NCBI GenBank assembly: GCA_947296835.1 | Contig: CAMYQS010000013.1 | Span: 1 to 14,299, forward strand | Direction of reading: 5' to 3' | DNA: 14,299 nt | Source: an uncultured Atopostipes sp. | GTDB lineage: Bacteria; Bacillota; Bacilli; Lactobacillales; Carnobacteriaceae_A | In this document: piece after piece, positions 7,558 to 13,897 of the stretch | Numbering within the stretch: the stretch's first letter is position 1 | Layout of the letters: every line of letters starts with the position of its first letter | The notes under the pieces: model-generated | What the model saw: only the letters and a program-made list of their open reading frames with translations | Database searches by the model: none | What the model was told of the DNA's origin: nothing | Program-made: the position numbers and the translations under genes

Positions 7558-7660
7558 ACCATATCTCTATTCATCATTCGAATCAATTAATACTATAAAA
7601 GCATAACTGAATTGACTATTTTTCTAAAATAAAGTGCGGAAATTTATCTGGCAATAAGTG
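7558..7660 (-). repeat. IS21-like left end, copy B, with a trace of istA
   Basis: The minus strand of 7569-7660 is the same left-end sequence as 5206-5297. Immediately beyond, the minus strand of 7558-7570 reads ATAGAGATATGGT, identical to 5383-5395 inside the istA remnant (codons for RDMV). Copy B therefore seems to keep the left end joined by a deletion to a few istA codons. It ends five bases before the stop codon of the hydrolase gene. The stretch 7350-7664 contains only this scar and the terminator. Confidence 0.65.
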
Positions 7661-7664
7661 AAGA

Positions 7665-8594
7665 TCAATTACTCTCTATCTGCTGTTGCAACCAATCATC
7701 TATGTAAGAGAAAACTTCCTGGTTATTTAGTTCGTTCACCAACTCATGTCGAGCATCTTTAAATAACTTAATATTTACATTTTCCAAATCTAATTGAACA
7801 TATTGCTCATATAAAGCTTGAACTGCTTTGCCATACTTACCAACAGGATCCATATCACCAGAAATAATTAAGAGAGGTAAATCTTTTCCAATTTTTTTCA
7901 ATCGTTTTGTTTGATATAACGATTTAAAAGCGTGGAAGAGTTCATAGTAAAAATTAATCGGAGAAATGAAACCAGACAATTCATCTTTTTTATATTGTTC
8001 CACAACTTTAGCATCTCTTGTTAGCCAACTAGATGTCGGTTGCTGCTTTTTAAATTTCTTATTAAATGACCCAAAAGATAATTGATCAATCAATTTTGCT
8101 TCTTTTTTTTCATCCAATACAGTATTTTGAAAGGTAGCTAATATTCTTCCCATTTTTACATCCAATCCATTCTGTTTGGCTGAACCAGAAAGAATCATCC
8201 CATCTATTTTTTCAGAATTTTGAATGATATACTCCTGCCCGATAAATGACCCAAAACTATGAGCAAAAACAAATAAAGGTAGCTTTGGATATTTCTTTTT
8301 TATCAACTCAGAAATCAGTTGTTCATCTTTAACAATTTTTTGAAAACCATCCTTACCAATATAGCCAAAGACTTCTTCTTCCGTCAAAGAATGTCCATGA
8401 CCACGATGATCATCCGCATAAACAATATAACCCTGTTTATTTAAAAAAAGTGCAAACGCTTCATATCGTGCAGAATGTTCAGCCATTCCATGAATAATTT
8501 GAACGGCTCCTTTTGGTTTTTCTACTTGGTTCCATATACGTAAAAATATTTTTTGCCCATCATGAGAAGAAATATATGTCGTTTTATGTTCCAT
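7665..8594 (-). CDS. Alpha/beta hydrolase, monoacylglycerol lipase-like
   Basis: A 309-residue cytosolic serine hydrolase of the Hydrolase_4 (serine aminopeptidase S33) group, likely splitting monoacylglycerols or related esters; the true substrate is not known. Motifs, numbered from the ATG at 8594: HGMAEHSARY (oxyanion region, as HGxGEHSxRY in monoglyceride lipases), ADDHRGHGHS, the nucleophile elbow FAHSFGS with Ser113, SGDMDPVG with Asp249 and DARHELVNE with His283, a complete catalytic triad. The elbow has Ala where most relatives have Gly before His. The frame extends 16 codons upstream, but AGGAG seven bases before 8594 fixes the start there. A TATACT -10 sits on the minus strand at 8631-8626 without a good -35. 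The gene converges on the AbgT gene and is probably monocistronic. Confidence 0.88.
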   Translation of the reverse strand: MEHKTTYISSHDGQKIFLRIWNQVEKPKGAVQIIHGMAEHSARYEAFALFLNKQGYIVYADDHRGHGHSLTEEEVFGYIGKDGFQKIVKDEQLISELIKKKYPKLPLFVFAHSFGSFIGQEYIIQNSEKIDGMILSGSAKQNGLDVKMGRILATFQNTVLDEKKEAKLIDQLSFGSFNKKFKKQQPTSSWLTRDAKVVEQYKKDELSGFISPINFYYELFHAFKSLYQTKRLKKIGKDLPLLIISGDMDPVGKYGKAVQALYEQYVQLDLENVNIKLFKDARHELVNELNNQEVFSYIDDWLQQQIESN

Positions 8595-8696
8595 TTTCTG
8601 ACTCCTATCCAACTTAATTTTATTTAGTATAATACAAATCAACTTTAAAATCCTTAAACATGTATTTTGTCAGTGGAGTAGGCAAGCATTGACTAG

Positions 8697-8702
8697 TATA
8701 AT
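8697..8702 (+). promoter_or_regulatory. Candidate -10 element before the small membrane ORF
   Basis: A consensus TATAAT at 8697-8702 lies in the divergent gap after the hydrolase gene. The nearest TTGTCA (8667-8672) is 24 bases away, too far for a normal promoter, so this site is weakly supported. It would give a transcript with about 95 bases of leader before 8803. Confidence 0.3.
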
Positions 8703-8802
8703 TTACTTCTTCAAAATTCAAGGAACAACAGCTTCAGATAGATTTGGTATTATAGGATTATCAGGACCAATTACTGGCTTCAGTTTTATGGAAGGAAATG
8801 TT

Positions 8803-8937
8803 ATGATTCGTATAGTGATACTAATTGTTCAATATTTAGTTATTCCATTAGCTATAGCGTTTGTAACGCATAATTTATTCACACGTATGAACTTATACAA
8901 TGATGATGTGTTTAAGTTTATTGGCGATGAAAATTAA
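8803..8937 (+). CDS. Small single-pass membrane protein, 44 residues, upstream of D-lactate dehydrogenase
   Basis: Unrecognised. The ATG at 8803 has GGAAGGA (8790-8796) at six-base spacing. The product begins MIRIVILIVQYLVIPLAIAF, one membrane helix, followed by VTHNLFTRMNLYNDDVFKFI GDEN in polar form, so a short tail outside the membrane. The same frame is open back to a TTG at 8689, but no SD supports that start; the ATG at 8788 is also poorly placed. The stop is 24 bases before the dehydrogenase start, so the two are likely cotranscribed. Small hydrophobic peptides like this may be regulators, toxins or subunits; none of these is shown here. Confidence 0.5.
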   Translation: MIRIVILIVQYLVIPLAIAFVTHNLFTRMNLYNDDVFKFIGDEN

Positions 8938-8961
8938 TATCTTTTAGAAAGAGGAGATTAC

Positions 8962-9957
8962 ATGACTAAGATTGCTGTTTATCAAGTAAGAGAAGAAGAA
9001 TTACCTATTGTTGAAAAATGGTCAAAAGATAATAACGTAGAAGTGAAAATTATTGACGGCCAAATAACTCCAGAAAATGTACATTTAGCTAAGGGATTCG
9101 ATGGGGTATCAACAAGTCAAAACACAAAAGTTCCGACTGAAGTTTATGAAAAGTTAAGCGAGTATGGAATTAAACAAATTGCACAACGTAGCGCGGGCTA
9201 TGATTACTATGATTTAGACGAAGCGACTAAAAACAACATTATTATAAGTAACGTACCTGTCTATTCACCAGAATCGATTGCTGAATTTGTAATCACTCAA
9301 GCTTTAATGTTAATTCGAAAAGTTAGCGAAATTGAAGAAAAAACAAAAGAAGGTGATTTCCGCTGGCAACCAGGTATTCGTGGAGGCTTACTTGGTGAAA
9401 TGACAGTAGGAGTTATTGGTACAGGTCATATTGGTCGAGTTGCAGCAAAATTATTTGAAGGTTTTGGTGCTAAAGTAATCGGTTATGATCTTTACCCAAA
9501 TGACGAGGCGACAAAATATTTAGAGTATAAAGACAGTGTTGAAGAGGTTGTGAAAGAAGCAGATGTGGTGACTTTACATGTTCCAGCAACAGTTGATAAT
9601 CACCATCAATTTGATTATGAAATGTTTAAACAATTCAAACCAACTGCATATTTTATCAATGATGCTCGAGGAGCTATTGTGGATACTGAAGGATTACTCA
9701 AAGCTTTAGATGATGGCCTAATTGCAGGCGCTGCTTTGGATACTTATGAAAACGAAGGTCCATATATTCCAGCAGATAATCGTGAGACTGGAATTGACGA
9801 TGAATTGTTCCAACGTCTTCTAGACCATCCAAAAGTATTATTCACCCCACATATTGCTTACTATACAGATGTGTCTGTGCGTAACATTATGAATATTGGG
9901 TTAGATTCTACTCTTGAAGTCATAAAAACTGGAGATACAAAGAATCGTGTAAACTAA
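8962..9957 (+). CDS. ldhA: D-lactate dehydrogenase (D-2-hydroxyacid dehydrogenase family)
   Basis: Reduces pyruvate to D-lactate with NADH in the cytosol, regenerating NAD+ in fermentation. It has 331 residues, the usual length. The NAD-binding motif GTGHIG is at 153-158, with Asp176 (IGYDLYP) after the second strand marking NAD specificity. The catalytic triad of the family is present: Arg236 in NDARGAIVDT, Glu265 in DTYENEGPY and His297 in FTPHIAYYT. RSAGYDYYDLDEA is also typical. D-hydroxyisocaproate dehydrogenase is a close relative and cannot be fully excluded. The start has AGAGGAGA upstream. It follows the 44-residue ORF closely and has its own terminator. Confidence 0.93.
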   Translation: MTKIAVYQVREEELPIVEKWSKDNNVEVKIIDGQITPENVHLAKGFDGVSTSQNTKVPTEVYEKLSEYGIKQIAQRSAGYDYYDLDEATKNNIIISNVPVYSPESIAEFVITQALMLIRKVSEIEEKTKEGDFRWQPGIRGGLLGEMTVGVIGTGHIGRVAAKLFEGFGAKVIGYDLYPNDEATKYLEYKDSVEEVVKEADVVTLHVPATVDNHHQFDYEMFKQFKPTAYFINDARGAIVDTEGLLKALDDGLIAGAALDTYENEGPYIPADNRETGIDDELFQRLLDHPKVLFTPHIAYYTDVSVRNIMNIGLDSTLEVIKTGDTKNRVN

Positions 9958-9996
9958 TTCAAAATTGGAAAATATATTAAGTTTGATAAGTAAGAA

Positions 9997-10046
9997 CAAG
10001 ACTAACATTGTGTAATATTCTAAGCAAGATGTTAGACTTGATTTTT
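9997..10046 (+). terminator. Probable terminator after D-lactate dehydrogenase
   Basis: CAAGACTAACAT (9997-10008) pairs with ATGTTAGACTTG (10029-10040) with one mismatch across a 20-base loop. A short ATTTTTG run follows. The long loop and brief T-tract make it only moderately convincing. Confidence 0.5.
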
Positions 10047-10115
10047 GAGAGATAGATTTCATTTTATTAAATATGTAGTAGAATAGATATAAATACTTTT
10101 AGATAGGATGATAAA

Positions 10116-10829
10116 ATGAGTACACCACATATTGAAGCACAAAAAGGTGATATTGCGAAAGTTGTTTTAATGCCTGGAGATCCTCTGAGAGCGAAATTTA
10201 TTGCGGAGACATTTTTAATGGATGTTAAGAAATTTAATACGGTTCGTAATATGTTTGGATATACAGGTTTGTATAAAGGAAAAGAAGTTTCGGTTATGGG
10301 ATCAGGAATGGGTATGCCAAGTATTGGAATCTACTCTTATGAGTTATATACAGAATATAAAGTAGAATCAATTATTCGTATTGGTTCTGCTGGTTCGTAT
10401 AGTGAGAAAGCCAATGTTTACGATGTAGTATTAGCAGATAGTGCCTATTCAGAATCAAGTTTTGCAAAAGTTGCTTTTAATTATGAGGAAGATGTTTTAA
10501 AACCAAGTGCTGCATTGAATGAACGTTTGCTAGACAGTGCAGAAAAGTTAGGTATCGATGTAATCACAGGTAGAATTCTTAGTAGTGATGTGTTCTATCG
10601 CGATTCAGGTACGAACTGGGAAGAGTTAAGAGATAACCATGACGTACTTTGTGTAGAAATGGAATCCTTTGCTTTATTCGCGAATGCTAAAAAACTAGAT
10701 AAAGAAGCAGCGTGTATTTTGACAATTTCGGATTCATTTGTTACTCAAGAAGTGACTTCAGCAGAAGAACGCCAAACAGCCTTTACAAAAATGATGGAAA
10801 TTGCACTAGACACCGCTATTGCCGAATAA
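10116..10829 (+). CDS. deoD: Purine nucleoside phosphorylase, DeoD type
   Basis: Cleaves purine (deoxy)nucleosides with phosphate to base and (deoxy)ribose 1-phosphate, for purine salvage; the bacterial DeoD form is a hexamer. The 237-residue length is exactly typical. Seen: MPGDPLRAKFIA with the phosphate-binding GDPLRA, TVRNMFGYTG, GSGMGMPSIGIYSYEL, RIGSAGSYSE (phosphate site), VEMESFALF with the ribose-binding Glu181/Glu183 region, and TISDSF with the general acid Asp206. The start is preceded by ATAGGATG (weak SD). A TAGAAT at 10079-10084 may be its -10, with no clear -35. Flanking terminators indicate a single-gene unit; no other deo genes are near. Confidence 0.95.
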   Translation: MSTPHIEAQKGDIAKVVLMPGDPLRAKFIAETFLMDVKKFNTVRNMFGYTGLYKGKEVSVMGSGMGMPSIGIYSYELYTEYKVESIIRIGSAGSYSEKANVYDVVLADSAYSESSFAKVAFNYEEDVLKPSAALNERLLDSAEKLGIDVITGRILSSDVFYRDSGTNWEELRDNHDVLCVEMESFALFANAKKLDKEAACILTISDSFVTQEVTSAEERQTAFTKMMEIALDTAIAE

Positions 10830-10850
10830 ATTTTAAACATCTTAAAATAT

Positions 10851-10904
10851 TCCCTTAAAATAGATTTGTTTACTATAAATAATCTATTTTAAGGGATTTT
10901 TATT
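10851..10904 (+). terminator. Intrinsic terminator after deoD
   Basis: A perfect 16-bp stem, TCCCTTAAAATAGATT (10851-10866) with AATCTATTTTAAGGGA (10881-10896), encloses a 14-base loop and is followed by TTTTTATTT. Confidence 0.92.
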
Positions 10905-10939
10905 TCTGCTTAAGAGACAGTTTTAACTCTCATCTCCAA

Positions 10940-10967
10940 TTGACTTATTTTTTAATCAAATTATATT
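10940..10967 (+). promoter_or_regulatory. Promoter of the UPF0045 gene
   Basis: TTGACT (10940-10945) and TATATT (10962-10967) are 16 bases apart, 29 bases ahead of the start codon. Confidence 0.6.
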
Positions 10968-10995
10968 TATATTTAAAAACAAAGGAGGAAATAAC

Positions 10996-11295
10996 TTGAA
11001 TACACTAATTGCAGTTGCCATCGCTCCATTTGGAGAAGGGGATGAGTTATCAAAGGAAGTAGCAGAAGTCATTAAAGTCATAAGAGACTCCGGTCTTCCT
11101 AATCAGACAACTTCTATGTTTACAGAGATAGAAGGCCCTTGGGATGAAGTGATGGAGGTTGTAAAAGAAGCAACATTTGTACTAACCAATAAAGGCATTC
11201 GAACAGAGGTTGTTTTAAAAGCGGATATAAGACCTGGTTTTACCGATACAATGAATAAAAAAATACAAAGCATCAATAATATTTTAGGCGAGTAA
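10996..11295 (+). CDS. MTH1187/UPF0045 thiamine-binding-type small protein
   Basis: A 99-residue protein of the MTH1187/YkoF-like fold (UPF0045, Thiamine_BP). Seen are the usual N-terminal strand with an IAPFGEG segment (commonly VxPLGEG), ELSKEVAEVIKVIRDSG, the loop TTSMFTEIEGPWDEVMEVVK and a C-terminal helix. Family members bind thiamine or a related pyrimidine and often accompany HMP/thiamine transporters, but no transporter is next to this one, so its role here is inference. The start is a TTG at 10996: AAGGAGG lies seven bases before it, one of the best SDs in the window, and no ATG is nearby. It has its own promoter and follows a strong terminator. The only hairpin after it is AT-rich (CTAAAAAATAAA with TTTATTTTAG), a weak terminator at best. 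Confidence 0.85.
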   Translation: MNTLIAVAIAPFGEGDELSKEVAEVIKVIRDSGLPNQTTSMFTEIEGPWDEVMEVVKEATFVLTNKGIRTEVVLKADIRPGFTDTMNKKIQSINNILGE

Positions 11296-11389
11296 ACTAA
11301 AAAATAAAACCTAAACTTTTTGAATCATTTATTTTAGAATTTTATTATTGTTTTATAGGAGAGAATATTACAGCAAAAAAGATTCATAT

Positions 11390-11411
11390 ACATGACATTA
11401 CCATGTCATGT
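11390..11411. repeat. Palindrome between UPF0045 and L-lactate dehydrogenase genes
   Basis: ACATGACAT (11390-11398) and ATGTCATGT (11403-11411) form a perfect 9-bp inverted repeat with a four-base loop. There is no T-run after it, so it is more like an operator or RNA hairpin than a terminator. It lies about 50 bases before the -35 region of the lactate dehydrogenase promoter. Confidence 0.5.
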
Positions 11412-11458
11412 GGAGAGTAGTTTAAAATTAACGTAGTGTCTTTTTTTACGCACTGGTT

Positions 11459-11489
11459 TTGTATTTTTTAACTTGTGATGTGCTATACT
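11459..11489 (+). promoter_or_regulatory. Promoter of L-lactate dehydrogenase
   Basis: TATACT (11484-11489) is preceded by TG one base away (11481-11482), an extended -10. A weak TTGTAT (11459-11464) lies 19 bases upstream. A transcript would start about 23 bases before the start codon. Confidence 0.65.
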
Positions 11490-11519
11490 AACTAAGAATA
11501 AATAGAGAGGATGATAGCG

Positions 11520-12491
11520 ATGGAAGTACGTAAAACGAAACAGAAAATTATTTTAATTGGAGATGGAGCGGTCGGTTCAAGTTATGCATTTGCTTTAATT
11601 AATCAAAATATAGGACAAGAATTAGGTATTATTGATGTAAATAGGAACAAAGTGGAAGGCGATGTTATGGATTTAAACAGTGCACTGGCTTTCACCGCTC
11701 CTAAAAAGATTTATGTTGCGGATTATGAGGATTGTCATGACGCTGATTTGATTGTTTATACAGCAGGGGCTTCTCAAAAACCTGGGGAAACCCGTTTAGA
11801 TTTAACTGAAAAAAATCTACGTATTACAAAAGATGTAGTTGAAAAGGTCATGGCTAAGGGATTTAATGGTATCTTCTTAGTCGCCACGAATCCGGTAGAC
11901 ATCTTAACTTATGCAGTATATAAGTGGTCAGGCTTGCCGACTCATAAAGTGATTGGCAGCGGCACATCGCTAGACAGTGCTCGATTTAGACAAGCCATTG
12001 CAGAATTACTGCATGTCGATGTCCGAAATGTTCACGGATATATTATTGGTGAACATGGGGATACTGAATTTCCTGTGTGGTCTCATGCGAATGTAGCGGG
12101 ACTTCAAATTAGTGAATGGGTCACCAACAATCCGGACACAGATGAAGAAGCACTCGTCAAATTATTTTTCTCCGTCAGAGACGCTGCTTATGAAATTATT
12201 GAGAAAAAAGGCGCAACTTTTTATGGAATTGCTACTTCTCTAGCTCGTATTACACGCGCTATTTTCAATAATGAAAAAGCGGTTCTTCCCTTATCCGTTT
12301 ACTTAGATGGTGAATACAATGAAAAAGATATTTATATTGGAACACCAGCTATTATTGATAGTGAGGGAATTAAGCAGATTGTTGAAATACCTTTAAATGA
12401 TTCAGAAAAAGAAAAAATGAAGCATTCAGCAGCTACTATTCGAACCCATTTAAACGAGGTTTTAGAAAAGAATCCTGATTTACGATTCTAA
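11520..12491 (+). CDS. ldh: L-lactate dehydrogenase
   Basis: Converts pyruvate and NADH to L-lactate and NAD+ in the cytosol. Its 323 residues fit the family. Numbered from 11520: the Rossmann motif GDGAVG (14-19), ELGIIDVNRNKVEGDVMDL, the mobile-loop substrate motif KPGETRLDL with Arg92, ATNPVDILTY, the GSGTSLDSARFR motif with Asp152 and Arg155, and the catalytic His179 in IGEHGDTEFPVWSHA. Gln/Lys before PGETR (SQKPGETR) points to lactate rather than malate specificity. The frame is open from an ATG at 11511, but AGAGAGG (11504-11510) abuts that codon and is nine bases before 11520, so 11520 is chosen. It is transcribed alone and terminated at 12553. Together with the D-specific enzyme the cell could make both lactate isomers. 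Confidence 0.96.
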   Translation: MEVRKTKQKIILIGDGAVGSSYAFALINQNIGQELGIIDVNRNKVEGDVMDLNSALAFTAPKKIYVADYEDCHDADLIVYTAGASQKPGETRLDLTEKNLRITKDVVEKVMAKGFNGIFLVATNPVDILTYAVYKWSGLPTHKVIGSGTSLDSARFRQAIAELLHVDVRNVHGYIIGEHGDTEFPVWSHANVAGLQISEWVTNNPDTDEEALVKLFFSVRDAAYEIIEKKGATFYGIATSLARITRAIFNNEKAVLPLSVYLDGEYNEKDIYIGTPAIIDSEGIKQIVEIPLNDSEKEKMKHSAATIRTHLNEVLEKNPDLRF

Positions 12492-12552
12492 AAAGGTTCT
12501 TAGTGGTTCATTCGAGTGTGTAACTTGTTCAAAATATCTATAGTTAAAAGGA

Positions 12553-12595
12553 AGTCCCGCCTAGGAACTGTTTACTCTTAGGATGGGGCTTTTTT
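12553..12595 (+). terminator. Intrinsic terminator after ldh
   Basis: AGTCCCGCCTAG (12553-12564) pairs with TTAGGATGGGGCT (12578-12590) with a bulged A and three G-U or G-T pairs, followed by a six-T run. Confidence 0.85.
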
Positions 12596-12621
12596 AATAG
12601 ATCCTTATCACTGTTTAGTCT

Positions 12622-12663
12622 AAATATTAAAAACACCCTCTAAAGAATCAACTTTAGAAGGTG
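12622..12663 (-). terminator. Intrinsic terminator of the flavin lipoprotein gene
   Basis: Read on the minus strand, CACC and TCTAAAG on one side pair with CTTTAGA and GGTG on the other (12634-12663), with one mismatch and a six-base loop. GTTTTTAATATTTA follows. It begins 18 bases beyond the stop codon. Confidence 0.85.
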
Positions 12664-12680
12664 CGATTAAATCTATAGTT

Positions 12681-13754
12681 TTATTTTACATTATCAAATG
12701 CTTTTATTGTTGCAGCTTTAAAGCGATCGATTGTTATTGTTGCGCCAGTTACTAAGTCTGTATCCGTAGCTTTGCCATCTTCATCTAATTCAATAGCAGA
12801 AACTGCGTTAGCATCTTTACCAACTAGGTATTCGTCATAAGCTTGTGCTTGTTCGTCCCACTCTTTACCGATACCAATATTCTCTGAAGTGGTTTTCATT
12901 CCATATTCAGAACCTAAAGTTTTCTTCGTTGTTCCTTCGGCATATTCACCATCTAATTGGTTGTCTGATGTGAATGAAATCACATTTTGGGCTGTGTCTG
13001 TTTGAGAAGCTACAACATTTCCATCTACATCTAAACCGACTAGAGCAATATTATCTTCGAATTGTACGGCTGCTCCTTCTTCATCAGCGGCGTCTTTTGT
13101 AGAATGACCCAAGTCTGTATGAATACCTAAACCAATTGATTCGACACCATCAGCGGCAACCACATTTTCCCAAGCATTAGCAACTGCTTTTTGGTAACTA
13201 CTAATCTTAAGTGTTGCACCAGTTAGAACATCCGCATCTGTTGGATAAGTATCATCATCTACAGCCATATTCATCACTTCATCAGCCGTCATTCCAACGA
13301 AATATTCTTCAAGGAATTCGATTTGTTCATCCCATTCTTTATCAATTCCTGATGCTGGCTTCATGTTATATTCAGGACCTAATTCTTTTTTTGTCTTAAA
13401 TGTTTCAGGTGCATCTACAACACCTTCGTTAACTGGAACTTTACTTTGAGCGGTATCGATAATAACTTTTACGATTCTACCGTCTGCATCAAAAGCAACA
13501 CCAGCAACGGTTGTGTCAGATTGAGCGTTTCCGCCATTGTCGTCAACTTTAGACGATCCTAAGTTAACGCTCACGCCTAGACCAATTTGAGAAATATCTC
13601 CTATTTCCTCAGGAGTTTCTACATCAGTTGCGACATCTTCTACTTTCTCATTATCTACAGGTTTTTCCGCACTTTCGTCATCATTACCTGCACAAGCTGT
13701 AAGAGATAGTCCGGTTACCAATGCAAGTAAGAACGTTGAATATTTATTTTTCAT
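12681..13754 (-). CDS. Lipoprotein with two tandem FMN-binding-like domains (PplA-like)
   Basis: A 357-residue secreted lipoprotein. The N-terminus MKNKYSTFLLALVTGLSLTA is a signal peptide with lipobox LTAC, so Cys21 should be lipidated. An acidic linker (about 22-53) leads to two repeats: one from ISQIGLG (54) and one from VESIGLG (204). Each has a strand of the form AFDADGRIVKV or GLDVDGNVVAS, a DTAQ segment, KKELGPEYNMK or KKTLGSEYGMK, KEWDEQ, and near the end DVLTGAT (Thr181) or DLVTGAT (Thr339). The D-x-x-T-G-A-T form is close to the flavinylation signal used by ApbE transferases, in which the last Thr receives FMN. Listeria PplA, a flavin lipoprotein of extracellular electron transfer, has the same two-domain design. 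No ndh2, eet or apbE genes are adjacent. TTGGAGGAAATT upstream fixes the start; the earlier TTG lies inside that SD. Confidence 0.8.
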   Translation of the reverse strand: MKNKYSTFLLALVTGLSLTACAGNDDESAEKPVDNEKVEDVATDVETPEEIGDISQIGLGVSVNLGSSKVDDNGGNAQSDTTVAGVAFDADGRIVKVIIDTAQSKVPVNEGVVDAPETFKTKKELGPEYNMKPASGIDKEWDEQIEFLEEYFVGMTADEVMNMAVDDDTYPTDADVLTGATLKISSYQKAVANAWENVVAADGVESIGLGIHTDLGHSTKDAADEEGAAVQFEDNIALVGLDVDGNVVASQTDTAQNVISFTSDNQLDGEYAEGTTKKTLGSEYGMKTTSENIGIGKEWDEQAQAYDEYLVGKDANAVSAIELDEDGKATDTDLVTGATITIDRFKAATIKAFDNVK

Positions 13755-13779
13755 AATTTCCTCCAATGAATAATTTTAT

Positions 13780-13797
13780 ATGTAATATTTTTCACAA
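13780..13797 (-). promoter_or_regulatory. Possible Rex-type operator
   Basis: On the minus strand the 18 bases TTGTGAAAAATATTACAT resemble the Rex box TTGTGAnnnnnnTCACAA; one half is exact and the other matches four of six. It lies right after the -10 of the lipoprotein promoter, at the expected transcription start, where a redox-sensing repressor would act. Similarity is partial. Confidence 0.3.
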
Positions 13798-13801
13798 TTG
13801 G

Positions 13802-13831
13802 ATTATATCACAATAACCCTTTATAAGGCAA
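13802..13831 (-). promoter_or_regulatory. Promoter of the flavin lipoprotein gene
   Basis: Read on the minus strand, TTGCCT (13831-13826) and TATAAT (13807-13802) are 18 bases apart, and a TG one base ahead of TATAAT makes an extended -10. It is about 50 bases before the start codon. Confidence 0.75.
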
Positions 13832-13857
13832 TAGGAAATCAAAAATATATATATAGT

Positions 13858-13897
13858 TGAATCAATGTGAAATAAAGAACGTTGATTCATTTATTTT
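13858..13897 (+). terminator. Orphan intrinsic terminator used as intron target
   Basis: TGAATCAATG (13858-13867) pairs with CGTTGATTCA (13880-13889), ten pairs including one G-U, with a 12-base loop and the T-tract TTTATTTT at 13890-13897. No plus-strand gene lies upstream for it to terminate, since the neighbouring lipoprotein gene runs the other way. The intron begins on the next base. Confidence 0.75.

Noticed and set aside
11473..11478. TTGTGA half-site near the ldh promoter as a Rex box
   Set aside because: The second half (TCACAA) is missing at the right distance, so it was not called.
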